Shown: positions 35,023-43,399 of the stretch, in pieces
Layout: each line of letters opens with the position of its first letter
Numbering within the stretch: position 1 is the stretch's first letter
NCBI GenBank assembly: GCA_017412115.1
Contig: JAFPYR010000100.1
Span: 1 to 56,913, forward strand
From: Bacteroidales bacterium
GTDB lineage: Bacteria; Bacteroidota; Bacteroidia; Bacteroidales; UBA3824
Direction: 5' to 3'
DNA length: 56,913 nucleotides
Notes under the pieces: generated by a model
The model's input: the letters and a program-made list of their open reading frames with translations, nothing else
Told to the model about the DNA's origin: nothing
Database searches by the model: none
Translations under genes and position numbers: made by a program

Positions 35023-35030
35023 TATATTTG
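35023..35030 (+). promoter_or_regulatory. -7 box of the ATPase gene
   Basis: TATATTTG directly follows the T-run of the palindrome array, 19 nt before the ATG. Nearly the same T-run plus TATATTTGCAG sequence precedes the ATPase remnant at 14.59 kb. Confidence 0.55.
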
Positions 35031-35049
35031 CAGTATAAAAAAATCAGGT

Positions 35050-36501
35050 ATGGCAAAAGATAATATCATAGGCAGAGAACATGAAATCAAGTTGTTGGAC
35101 GATTTGATAGCTTCCGATAAGGCTGAGTTTGTGGCATTATACGGTCGCAGGAGGGTTGGCAAAACCTATTTGTTGCAACAGTATTTTGACGGCAAAATGG
35201 ATTTTTATTATACAGGAATGTTTCAAACCGAAAAAAACGTCCAAATTGATAGGTTTGCAACTTTGTTGTCCCAATTTTCAGACAAGCCGAAGAAGAAAAT
35301 TAAAACGTGGTTTGAGGCTTTTGACGTACTTCGCGAATACATCTCCATGCTCGATAAAAAAAAGGTGATTGTTTTTCTTGACGAACTGCCGTGGATGGAC
35401 ACTCCAAAAAGCAATTTTCTTGCTGCATTTTCCGAATTTTGGAACACTTGGGGCTGTCAACGTCCTGAATTGAAATTGTTTATATGCGGAAGTTCCACCA
35501 CGTGGATAATGTCCAACATTATAGGTGATAGAGGCGGACTTTACGGGCGTATGACTCGTGCGATATATATTGCACCGTTCAACCTTGGTGAAACGGAACA
35601 ATTTCTTATCAAAATGAAAGGTATCCGCTGGAATCGCCATCAAATTTTGGAACTTTATATGATACTTGGCGGTATTCCGTATTACCTCGACTTGCTCAAA
35701 AAAGGCGTACCGTTCACACAATGTATTGATGGTTTGTTTTTCAACAGAGGGGCGGCATTAAGGAATGAGTTTGACTTCTTGTACCGCAGTCTTTATGGCA
35801 ATTCGACACTTTACAAGCAAGTGATAGAAATTCTTTCAAAACGGCTTACCGGACTTACGCGCTCTGAAATAGCTAAAGCATTAAAACTAAAAAGCGGTGG
35901 CGCACTTTCGGAAGCACTTGAAAACCTTTCTAATTGCGATTTTATACGACGTTATACATCTATCGGCAAATCCACAAAAGACACGATATATCAATTAACC
36001 GATTTGTTTTCGCTGTTTCATCTGAAATTTGTAAAGTCGTATAATAACGATGAAAACTTTTGGACTCGCCTTCACGGACAATCAGTGCAGACCACTTGGG
36101 CGGGGTATGCTTTCGAGCAAGTATGTCTTCATCACATTCCGCAAATCAAAGCCAAACTTGGTATTTCGGGAGTGTTAAGCAATGTTTGTTCGTGGATAGG
36201 CTCGCAAAAAGATTCTTCCGGCAAGATAATTCAGTCCGGACAAATTGACTTGCTTATCGACCGCAACGATGAGGTAATCAACGTCTGTGAAATCAAGTAT
36301 TACAAATCAAAATTCAACATTGATGACGAATACGCAGAATATCTTCGCGAACGGATGGCATTGTTTCAACGTGTTACAAAGACCGGCAAAGCATTGTGGC
36401 TAACTATTATCACCACATACGGACTCACGGAATCGGCTAATTCCGGCGAAGTACAAAATGTAGTTTTGTCAGATGATTTATTTGTCATAAATTTGCCATG
36501 A
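35050..36501 (+). CDS. P-loop ATPase with C-terminal PD-(D/E)XK nuclease-like domain (DUF234)
   Basis: The N-terminal STAND-like ATPase domain (about 1-250) has Walker A GRRRVGKT (G32-T39), Walker B VIVFLDE ending at D111-E112, and a GSSTTWI sensor strand (about 147-153). A winged-helix segment (about 255-320) follows, then a PD-(D/E)XK-like fold (about 335-483) with D400 in QIDLLID and E414-x-K416 in CEIKYYK. The family (ATPase_2 plus DUF234) occurs in many patchy copies in Bacteroidota and archaea; a mobile or defence-related role is suspected but not shown. Here it splits the glycan locus between GH43 and GH8, behind a palindrome array, which points to insertion. Confidence 0.88.
   Translation: MAKDNIIGREHEIKLLDDLIASDKAEFVALYGRRRVGKTYLLQQYFDGKMDFYYTGMFQTEKNVQIDRFATLLSQFSDKPKKKIKTWFEAFDVLREYISMLDKKKVIVFLDELPWMDTPKSNFLAAFSEFWNTWGCQRPELKLFICGSSTTWIMSNIIGDRGGLYGRMTRAIYIAPFNLGETEQFLIKMKGIRWNRHQILELYMILGGIPYYLDLLKKGVPFTQCIDGLFFNRGAALRNEFDFLYRSLYGNSTLYKQVIEILSKRLTGLTRSEIAKALKLKSGGALSEALENLSNCDFIRRYTSIGKSTKDTIYQLTDLFSLFHLKFVKSYNNDENFWTRLHGQSVQTTWAGYAFEQVCLHHIPQIKAKLGISGVLSNVCSWIGSQKDSSGKIIQSGQIDLLIDRNDEVINVCEIKYYKSKFNIDDEYAEYLRERMALFQRVTKTGKALWLTIITTYGLTESANSGEVQNVVLSDDLFVINLP
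36465..36495 (+). promoter_or_regulatory. Promoter of the GH8 gene inside the ATPase 3' end
   Basis: TTTG at 36465-36468 and TAAATTTG at 36488-36495 are 19 nt apart. They lie in the last dozen codons of the ATPase gene, 39 nt before the GH8 start. No GTCCACC box is seen near it. Confidence 0.5.
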
Positions 36502-36533
36502 AAAAATAAAAATAATTTCTAAATATTTATATT

Positions 36534-37847
36534 ATGAAAAAAATAATAATAGTGATTTTGATGTTAGTCGTTTTTGCTGGTTGCAAAAACCAAGTATCTA
36601 AGCCGTGGACTTCTGGTGGTTTTCAAACGGGTAAATATCGTAATTTGTTTCTTGAATACGGTTATTCCGAAAAGGAAATTAACGATAAGGTTCAAGAGGT
36701 TTTCAATGATGTTTTTTACGGCAAAAACAAAGTTTATTTTGAAGTCGGAGATTCTTTAGGTTATATTTCCGACATTAAAAATCATGATGCCCGCACCGAG
36801 GGTATGTCATACGGAATGATGATTGCCGTTCAGTTCGACAAAAAAGATATTTTTGATCGTCTGTGGCGTTGGTCAAAAACTTATATGCAGCATCAGGAGG
36901 GTGCGCGTAAAGGTTATTTTGCGTGGAGTTGCAAAACAGACGGTTCGCATAACGCCGAAGGTGCAGCCTCTGACGGTGAATTGTATTATATTACATCTTT
37001 GATTTTTGCCTCTAACCGTTGGGGTGATAATACGGGCATTAATTACAAAGCTGAGGCTCAGAATATTCTTAATAATGTGATGCCAAGAGAAATTCCGCAG
37101 GAGGAATTAGAAAAAATATTTCCTCCGTTTATGAAAGTTGAGGGTGTTCAAAAAAGTTATTTAATCGACCCTGAAACCTCCCTTATAACATTTACTCCAG
37201 ACGGTTTTGGACAGCGTTTTACCGATCCTTCTTATCATATTCCAGCGTTTTATGAGGTTTGGGCGAAATGGGCTGATGACGGCAGAGCGGATTATTGGCT
37301 GGAATGTGCAAAAAAAGCACGTGAATTTTTGCACGTTGCAATCAATGATTCTACGGGTTTGAATCCTGACCTTTGCGGTTATGACGGAAAACTTTTGCCG
37401 GATTTTGGTGGAAAACGTAGTGGTGGTTCAAATTTCCGTTACGATTCATGGCGTGTGCCGATGAATATTGCACTTGATTATGAATGGAGTTGTGCTGATA
37501 TTGATTTTCAGCAGAAATATGCCGAAAAAATTCAAAACTTTTTTTATTCTCAAGGCATTGACAAATATTATGATCAGTACCGTTTGGACGGTTCTATCCC
37601 TGAGGGTGATGAAATTATTGAGGCAGGAGGTTTCAAGAAATTAAGACACAGTATAGGTTTGATGTCTACTTTAGCGGCAGCCTCTCTTATGTGCAACCAC
37701 GAGAAAAGTAAGGAATTTATTTCGGCTCTTTGGAATGCAAAACACGTACCTTTTGAAGACGGATATTTTGACGCTTATTATGACGGGCTTTTAAGGTTGT
37801 TTGCTTTTATGCACCTTAGCGGAAAATATCAGGTTATAGCCAAATAG
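36534..37847 (+). CDS. GH8 lipoprotein, reducing-end xylose-releasing exo-oligoxylanase (Rex-like)
   Basis: The enzyme should remove xylose from the reducing end of xylo-oligosaccharides (EC 3.2.1.156). Lipobox VFAGC lipidates C17, so it is membrane-anchored. The (alpha/alpha)6 barrel of GH8 is shown by the ARTEGMSYGMM block, where E89 is the predicted general acid, the LWRWSKTYMQH helix, FTDPSYHIPAFYEVWA (about 229-244), and RYDSWRVPMN, where D304 is the likely catalytic base as in characterised Rex enzymes. At 437 residues it is full length plus signal. It follows the ATPase by 32 nt but has its own promoter. It brings xylan into a locus otherwise suggesting arabinan. Confidence 0.88.
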   Translation: MKKIIIVILMLVVFAGCKNQVSKPWTSGGFQTGKYRNLFLEYGYSEKEINDKVQEVFNDVFYGKNKVYFEVGDSLGYISDIKNHDARTEGMSYGMMIAVQFDKKDIFDRLWRWSKTYMQHQEGARKGYFAWSCKTDGSHNAEGAASDGELYYITSLIFASNRWGDNTGINYKAEAQNILNNVMPREIPQEELEKIFPPFMKVEGVQKSYLIDPETSLITFTPDGFGQRFTDPSYHIPAFYEVWAKWADDGRADYWLECAKKAREFLHVAINDSTGLNPDLCGYDGKLLPDFGGKRSGGSNFRYDSWRVPMNIALDYEWSCADIDFQQKYAEKIQNFFYSQGIDKYYDQYRLDGSIPEGDEIIEAGGFKKLRHSIGLMSTLAAASLMCNHEKSKEFISALWNAKHVPFEDGYFDAYYDGLLRLFAFMHLSGKYQVIAK

Positions 37848-37998
37848 GGTACAAAAAGAACTCCGATTAAGTTAAATTATTTAAAAATTGAAAAAAGTTG
37901 TAAAAAAATTTGGTTTTTTCGGAAAACTTTTTCCAAATTTGTAAAAAACAAATCTGAAAGTATTTGTTGGAAAAAATAATCGGAAATATAAAAAAGAC

Positions 37999-40191
37999 AT
38001 GAGTAAAAAGACAAACAATCTTTTAGAATATTTGCATAAGTTTTTCGGATTCGACAGATTCAAGGGTGAACAAGAAGCTGTTGTAAACAATGTCCTCAAC
38101 GGCAAGGATACTTTTGTTCTGATGCCTACGGGCGGGGGAAAATCACTTTGTTATCAGTTGCCATCTTTGATTTTGGACGGTACGGCGATTGTGATTTCGC
38201 CGCTGATTGCCCTTATGAAAAATCAAGTCGATGCCATGCGTAACATCAGCACGGAGGAAAGCGTTGCGCATTTTCTTAATTCGTCGCTGACAAAACAGCA
38301 GATAGCGCAGGTTAAAGCCGATATTTTGAGCGGGAAGACCAAACTTCTGTACGTTGCGCCCGAAAGCCTCACGAAAGAGGAAAACATTGAGTTTTTAAAA
38401 CAAGTTAAAATCTCGTTTTACGCTATTGATGAGGCGCATTGTATTTCTGAGTGGGGACACGATTTCCGCCCTGAATACCGCAGAATCCGTCCCATAATTG
38501 AGGAGATAGGCCGCAGTCCGATAATTGCACTTACGGCAACGGCGACTCCGAAGGTTCAGCACGACATTCAGAAAAACCTCGGCATTTTGGATGCTAATGT
38601 CTTTAAATCGTCGTTTTTCCGTTCTAACCTTTATTATGAGGTACGTCCGAAAATTGATATTGACAAGCAAATCATAAAATTTATCAAGGCAAACAAAGGC
38701 AAAAGCGGAATTATCTATTGTCTTAGTCGTAAGAAAGTTGAGGAACTTGCCGAAACACTTTGTGTTAATGACATTAAAGCCTTGCCGTATCATGCCGGAA
38801 TGGATTCTCAGACCCGTAGTGCAAATCAAGATAAATTCTTGATGGAGGAGGTTGATGTTATTGTTGCCACAATTGCTTTCGGTATGGGTATTGACAAGCC
38901 GGATGTAAGGTTTGTGATCCATTATGATATGCCCAAAAGTCTTGAAGGTTATTATCAGGAGACAGGTCGTGCGGGCAGGGACGGTGGCGAAGGTCAGTGT
39001 ATTGCTTTTTATAGTTACAAGGATATTCAAAAGTTGGAAAAATTCATGCAGGGTAAGCCTGTCAGCGAGCAGGAAATCGGCAAACAACTTTTGTCAGAAA
39101 CCGTGGCATACGCAGAGACTTCTATGTGCCGCAGCAAGATGCTTTTGAATTATTTCGGTGAAACGTTGGACGAGCCGTGCGGAAACTGCGACAACTGTAT
39201 GCACCCACAGAAACCTTTCAACGGTAAGGAATCTATTTTGAAAGCTTTGAAGGTTATTACAGCCGTTCAGGAAAAATTCAAGACGGAACACGTTGCGAAA
39301 GTTTTGGCGGGCGTATCCGATTCGCAAATCAAAACATATAAACATCACAAACTTCCTGATTTTGGAATAGGGGAGGACGATGGTGACGAAAACTATTGGA
39401 ATGCAGTTTTAAGACAGTCTTTGGTAAAAGGATTTTTGGACAAGGACATAGAAAATTACGGACTTTTGAAAATCACGAAACTCGGAAAAGAGTACATGAA
39501 AAAACCGTATGATATTCAACTTGTTAAAAATCATGATTACGAGTCGGAAGACGAAGACGATGAACAGGCTGTACCTCATGCGATGAACGGCGGAGCCTCT
39601 GATCCGGAACTTTTCCGTATGTTGAAAGATTTGAGGAAAAAAGTTTCAAAACAGAAAAATGTTCCTCCGTTTGTAATTTTCCAAGATCCTTCGCTTGAAG
39701 ATATGGCGGTTCAGTACCCGATAACGATTGAGGAATTAACTCAGATTGTCGGAGTCGGCTACGGTAAAGCGCAAAAATTCGGAAAGGAATTTGTGGATTT
39801 GATTAAGAAATATGTTCAAGAAAAAGAGATTGAACGTCCTCAGGATATGATTGTTAAATCTGTTGTTTCAAAATCGGGCAACAAGGTTTACATCATTCAG
39901 AGCATTGATAGAAAAATCGATCTTGAAGATATTTGCGAGTCAAAACAGATTGAAATGGACGAACTTCTCTCTGAAATTGAGTCGATTATCAATTCAGGAA
40001 CAAAACTCAATCTTGACTACTACGTTAATAAAGTTATTGACGAGGAACGTCAGCAAGAGGTCTACGAATATTTCGATCATGCCGAAACCGAATCTATTGA
40101 CGAGGCGATGAAAGAACTCGGAAGCGAAGATTATACCGAAGAGGAACTCCGTTTGATGAGGGTAAAATATATTTCAGAAAAAGGACATTAA
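37999..40191 (+). CDS. recQ: ATP-dependent DNA helicase RecQ
   Basis: RecQ is a 3'-5' superfamily-2 helicase for recombination and fork repair. Residues about 1-340 hold the two RecA-like domains: Walker A TGGGKS (44-49), DEAH at 144-147, TATAT of motif III, and YYQETGRAGRDG of motif VI. The zinc-binding RQC subdomain has C377, C394, C397 and C400. A winged helix follows, then an acidic patch (about 514-522), an HRDC domain (about 530-610, with PPFVIFQD and a GVGYGKAQKFG tail) and an extra C-terminal helical region to residue 730 that is standard in Bacteroidota RecQ. It is transcribed alone. Confidence 0.97.
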   Translation: MSKKTNNLLEYLHKFFGFDRFKGEQEAVVNNVLNGKDTFVLMPTGGGKSLCYQLPSLILDGTAIVISPLIALMKNQVDAMRNISTEESVAHFLNSSLTKQQIAQVKADILSGKTKLLYVAPESLTKEENIEFLKQVKISFYAIDEAHCISEWGHDFRPEYRRIRPIIEEIGRSPIIALTATATPKVQHDIQKNLGILDANVFKSSFFRSNLYYEVRPKIDIDKQIIKFIKANKGKSGIIYCLSRKKVEELAETLCVNDIKALPYHAGMDSQTRSANQDKFLMEEVDVIVATIAFGMGIDKPDVRFVIHYDMPKSLEGYYQETGRAGRDGGEGQCIAFYSYKDIQKLEKFMQGKPVSEQEIGKQLLSETVAYAETSMCRSKMLLNYFGETLDEPCGNCDNCMHPQKPFNGKESILKALKVITAVQEKFKTEHVAKVLAGVSDSQIKTYKHHKLPDFGIGEDDGDENYWNAVLRQSLVKGFLDKDIENYGLLKITKLGKEYMKKPYDIQLVKNHDYESEDEDDEQAVPHAMNGGASDPELFRMLKDLRKKVSKQKNVPPFVIFQDPSLEDMAVQYPITIEELTQIVGVGYGKAQKFGKEFVDLIKKYVQEKEIERPQDMIVKSVVSKSGNKVYIIQSIDRKIDLEDICESKQIEMDELLSEIESIINSGTKLNLDYYVNKVIDEERQQEVYEYFDHAETESIDEAMKELGSEDYTEEELRLMRVKYISEKGH

Positions 40192-40218
40192 TTGAAAAAT
40201 ATTTTTTCGTTTTAACTA

Positions 40219-40263
40219 AAAAAATTAGGCTGCTAAAATTATTTTGGCAGCCTAATTTTTTTT
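40219..40263. terminator. Bidirectional terminator between recQ and prmC
   Basis: AAAATTAGGCTGC pairs with GCAGCCTAATTTT around an AT-rich loop, with T-runs on both strands. Confidence 0.85.
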
Positions 40264-41107
40264 ATTTGTCGCCTTTTACGAATCTGTCTTTACCAAAACC
40301 GTCTTTTATGATTTTAACATTCTTAAAGCCGTAGCTTTCAAGAACTTGAGCGGTTTCTTTTCCGAAATTTTCGTTGATTTCAAAAAAAAGTTTTCCAAAG
40401 GCGTTTAGATGCGTTGATGCAAATTCCGAAATTTTTTTATAGAACTTCAGTGCGTCGTTATCAGGTACGAATAATGCTGTAAAAGGTTCATAATCAAGTA
40501 CATTTTTTTGCATTAAAAGTTTTTCGCTTTCCGTTACGTACGGTGGATTCGAGATGATAACGTCAAATTTTTTATCGGTTTGAAAACTAAAAATATCTGT
40601 TAAAAAAAATTTTAAATTTTTAAGATTATATTTTTTGATGTTTTTTTCGCAAACTTTCAGAGCTTTTTCTGAGATGTCGCAACCGTAAAATTTTTTGTCA
40701 GGGTGGTTTTTTGCCAGATAAATCGAAATGCAGCCGCTGCCTAATCCGATTTCAAAAGTTTCATCAGTGTTTTTTAATTCCTTAGAAACCATCATTGCGA
40801 GTTCTTCCGTTTCGGGGCGCGGAATTAGTACCGAACTTTCAGTAAAAAGCTCTAAATCAAGAAATTGCGCATTGTTGAAAATATATTCTAACGGTTCATG
40901 TTTTTTTATTCTTTCTAATATGCCGCGGATTTTTTCTAAAGAAAAATTTTCGATTTCCTTCTCCGGGTGCATTAAAATATCAGTCAGCGTTATATTATAA
41001 AGATGAGAAAAAATTCTCACGGCAACCGACTTGATGGCATTTGGGTCGTTGTCGTAAACCAAAGAAATTTCTTGTTTTATGTATAAAAAAAGTTCGGAAT
41101 TGTTCAT
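40262..41107 (-). CDS. prmC: Release factor glutamine methyltransferase PrmC (HemK)
   Basis: PrmC methylates the GGQ glutamine of peptide-release factors using S-adenosylmethionine. Visible motifs: PRPETEEL and the SAM-binding EIGLGSGCI (the usual DxGTGSG has E and L here), then the catalytic NPPY in SNPPYVTESE. I place the start at 41107, giving 281 residues beginning MNNSELFLYIKQ, which aligns with the family N-terminus. A further ATG at 41128 would add seven residues, but a -7-like TAACTTTG lies between the two (41116-41123). The gene is divergent from the DUF2007 gene with closely packed promoters. Confidence 0.93.
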   Translation of the reverse strand: MNNSELFLYIKQEISLVYDNDPNAIKSVAVRIFSHLYNITLTDILMHPEKEIENFSLEKIRGILERIKKHEPLEYIFNNAQFLDLELFTESSVLIPRPETEELAMMVSKELKNTDETFEIGLGSGCISIYLAKNHPDKKFYGCDISEKALKVCEKNIKKYNLKNLKFFLTDIFSFQTDKKFDVIISNPPYVTESEKLLMQKNVLDYEPFTALFVPDNDALKFYKKISEFASTHLNAFGKLFFEINENFGKETAQVLESYGFKNVKIIKDGFGKDRFVKGDK

Positions 41108-41132
41108 TTTTTCTGCAAAGTTAATCATTTAT

Positions 41133-41163
41133 TTTGCCAAATCCTAAAAAAAATCTATATTTG
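41133..41163 (+). promoter_or_regulatory. Promoter of the DUF2007-der operon
   Basis: TTTG at 41133-41136 and TATATTTG at 41156-41163 are 19 nt apart, a full-consensus promoter. It excludes an in-frame ATG at 41134 as the start of the next gene. Confidence 0.7.
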
Positions 41164-41187
41164 CACGTTAAAAAATTTCGGTTGATT

Positions 41188-41424
41188 ATGGAAACGCAAT
41201 TATTTAAAGTGTTCAGCGGGCTTGCAATAGACGTGAACATTATCAGAAAGCATTTAGAGAGCAACGGAATCAAATGTTTTGTGGACAACAAACACCCCGG
41301 CAACGAGAATAGTAAGTGGTCAGAACCTGTTTTTGATCCTAACGTTAATCTTGAGGTTGAGCCGCAGAACGCTGAGACCGCATTAAAACTTATTGACGTT
41401 TTCCTTAAAACCAAAGCAGAATAA
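41188..41424 (+). CDS. Small DUF2007 (putative signal-transducing) protein
   Basis: The 78-residue cytoplasmic protein starts METQLFKVFSG and has the ferredoxin-like DUF2007 pattern: a strand, a helix (AIDVNIIRKHLESNGI), a second strand with CFVDN, and a C-terminal helix (AETALKLIDVFLK). The family is proposed to bind PII-like partners, but no function is proven. The reading frame is open further upstream, but the promoter boxes at 41133-41163 lie within that extension, so the 41188 start is chosen. The der gene starts 4 nt after its stop, so they form an operon. Confidence 0.82.
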   Translation: METQLFKVFSGLAIDVNIIRKHLESNGIKCFVDNKHPGNENSKWSEPVFDPNVNLEVEPQNAETALKLIDVFLKTKAE

Positions 41425-41428
41425 TTTT

Positions 41429-42736
41429 ATGAGCAATATAGTAGCAATAGTAGGTTGCCCGAATGTGGGCAAATCAACACTTTTCAATCGTCTGACCGGC
41501 TCTCGTGAGGCTATCGTTCACGAAACGGCAGGCGTTACGCGCGACCGTCATTACGGTAAATCCGATTGGAACGGCAAGGAGTTTTCAGTCATTGATACAG
41601 GCGGTTACGTTAATAATTCGGACGATATTTTTGAAAACGAAATTCAAAAACAAGTTCATTTTGCCATCGAAGAGGCTGACGTAATTATTTTTATGACTGA
41701 TGCCAAACTCGGTGTTACGGCAGGGGATGAGGTTATTACTGAGATTCTCCGCAGAGCCGACAAACCGGTTTTTTTAGCTGTTAACAAAACTGATAATCCG
41801 CAACTTCAACTCGAGAGCAGCACGTTTTATTCTTTGGGAATAAGCGAGATGTTTACGATTTGTGCCGCTACGGGTACTGGTACGGGTGATTTGTTGGATG
41901 CAGTTGTAAGAAATTTCCGTGAAGATGCCGTTGATGACGAAGCGGGAGTCCCGAAAATTGCAGTTGTTGGACGTCCTAACGTCGGTAAATCTTCGTTAAT
42001 CAATGCTTTGACGGGTAGCGAGAGAAATATCGTTACACCTATTGCCGGGACTACGAGAGATACGATTAACACTCGTTATAATAAATTCGGACACGATTTT
42101 ATCCTTGTTGATACGGCAGGTCTTAGGAAAAAAAGCAAAGTTTCGGAAAATATTGAGTTTTATTCCGTTTTGCGCTCTGTACGTGCTATTGAGGAGGCTG
42201 ACGTTTGTATCTTGATGTTAGATGCAACCCAAGGTCTTGAATCTCAGGACATGAACGTTTTCCGTCTTATAAAAGAAAACAACAAAGGTCTTGTGGTTTG
42301 TGTTAATAAATGGGATTTGATGGATAAGAGCGAAAACAATTCCACGAAACGTTACGAAGAATATATCAAAAAAGGTCTTGAGCCTTTTGATGATATTCCT
42401 ATTGTTTTCACCTCAACGACCACGAAACAAAGAATTTTGAAAGCGATGGAGGAGGCAGTTCATGTTTATCAGAACCGCACGAGAAAAATTTCTACGGGAC
42501 AACTTAACCGCTTGATTCAGCAGTACGTAGAGGAGACTCCGCCGCCGGCTTGGAAAGGCAAATTCATTAAAATAAAATACGCAACACAATTGCCGACGTA
42601 TTATCCGACGTTTGCTCTTTTCTGCAATCTTCCGCAATATATCCGCGACCCTTACAAACGTTATATTGAAAACCGTTTGAGAAGAGATATAGATTTTTGC
42701 GGTGTGCCGATTAAGATCTTTTTCAGAAAAAAATAA
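41429..42736 (+). CDS. der: Ribosome-assembly GTPase Der (EngA)
   Basis: Der is the essential double-GTPase that matures the 50S subunit. The 435-residue protein has tandem G domains. The first (from residue 4) has GCPNVGKST, DTGG and NKTD; the second (about 175-340) has GRPNVGKSS, DTAGLRKK and NKWD. A KH-like C-terminal domain (about 355-435, ending FCGVPIKIFFRKK) completes it. The ATG at 41429 directly precedes the G1 strand; a longer frame from 41393 would overlap the DUF2007 gene and adds a non-conserved extension, so it is rejected. Confidence 0.97.
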   Translation: MSNIVAIVGCPNVGKSTLFNRLTGSREAIVHETAGVTRDRHYGKSDWNGKEFSVIDTGGYVNNSDDIFENEIQKQVHFAIEEADVIIFMTDAKLGVTAGDEVITEILRRADKPVFLAVNKTDNPQLQLESSTFYSLGISEMFTICAATGTGTGDLLDAVVRNFREDAVDDEAGVPKIAVVGRPNVGKSSLINALTGSERNIVTPIAGTTRDTINTRYNKFGHDFILVDTAGLRKKSKVSENIEFYSVLRSVRAIEEADVCILMLDATQGLESQDMNVFRLIKENNKGLVVCVNKWDLMDKSENNSTKRYEEYIKKGLEPFDDIPIVFTSTTTKQRILKAMEEAVHVYQNRTRKISTGQLNRLIQQYVEETPPPAWKGKFIKIKYATQLPTYYPTFALFCNLPQYIRDPYKRYIENRLRRDIDFCGVPIKIFFRKK

Positions 42737-42739
42737 AAG

Positions 42740-43330
42740 ATGGTTAAGGAGATAAAAATATTTTTGTTTGTTGCTGTTGTTTTGACAGTTTTTTACGCTT
42801 GTGGAAAATTGGAAACTTATTCCGAATTGCCGAGCGTTGAGTTTAAGCAGGTTTATATTGCTGATACCGTAGACGATTTGGGCAACGATGTCAAGTTTCA
42901 GAATATAACGCTTGAAATAATTGACGGCGACGGCAATCTCGGTCTTAATACTGAGGATACAGTCGGCAATTTTTCGCCAGATTCTCAGTATTATAACAAT
43001 CTTTTTATAACGGTTTGTGAAAAACGTAACGGTGATTATAACGAACTTACAAAAGTTTCAAAAAATCTCTGTTACAGAATACCTTACAAAGCTCCTATCG
43101 GTCAAAACAAATATTTGAAAGCCGAGGTAAAAGTTGATGTTAAAATCCCTTTAGGCTATTTCGATTATGATACTATCCGTTATGAGTTTTTTGTTTATGA
43201 CAGAGATTTAAATAAAAGCGATGTTGCTTTCAGTTGTGATATTCCGGCACGCAGACACGGAATCGTATTCTCTGACGGCACTTATTCTTTCTTTGAAGAA
43301 GACGAGGAGGAAGAAGAAATTGACAATTGA
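42740..43330 (+). CDS. Lipoprotein with acidic tail, function unknown
   Basis: The 196-residue protein starts with a lipoprotein signal (VFYAC, lipidated C21). The mature part is one beta-rich domain with an IIDGDGNLGL motif resembling a calcium-loop sequence, and a conserved-looking IPYKAPIGQNKYLKAEVKVDV segment. It ends in a poly-Glu tail (EEDEEEEEIDN). The last three residues and the stop are encoded by the start of an ATTGACA heptamer tract, so the repeat has set the end of the gene. It follows der by 3 nt and is probably in its operon. I recognise it only as a Bacteroidota lipoprotein type. Confidence 0.75.
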   Translation: MVKEIKIFLFVAVVLTVFYACGKLETYSELPSVEFKQVYIADTVDDLGNDVKFQNITLEIIDGDGNLGLNTEDTVGNFSPDSQYYNNLFITVCEKRNGDYNELTKVSKNLCYRIPYKAPIGQNKYLKAEVKVDVKIPLGYFDYDTIRYEFFVYDRDLNKSDVAFSCDIPARRHGIVFSDGTYSFFEEDEEEEEIDN

Positions 43331-43360
43331 CAATTGACAATTCATAATTCATAATTGAAC
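43319..43360. repeat. Heptamer tract: three ATTGACA, two ATTCATA, one ATTGAAC
   Basis: Six uninterrupted 7-bp units cover the stop codon of the lipoprotein gene and the start of the gap before pfp. ATTGACA units also form the palindrome at 2930-2981. There is no inverted partner here. Confidence 0.85.
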
Positions 43361-43399
43361 AAAATAAAAAAGTAGAATTTATAAAAAATATAACAGACG

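Noticed and set aside
41134..41424. Longer DUF2007 protein starting at 41134
   Set aside because: The extra 18 codons overlap the -33 and -7 boxes of the gene's own promoter and do not fit the family start.
41393..41428. Longer Der protein starting at 41393
   Set aside because: It overlaps the end of the DUF2007 gene and adds residues before the G1 strand that the family does not have.
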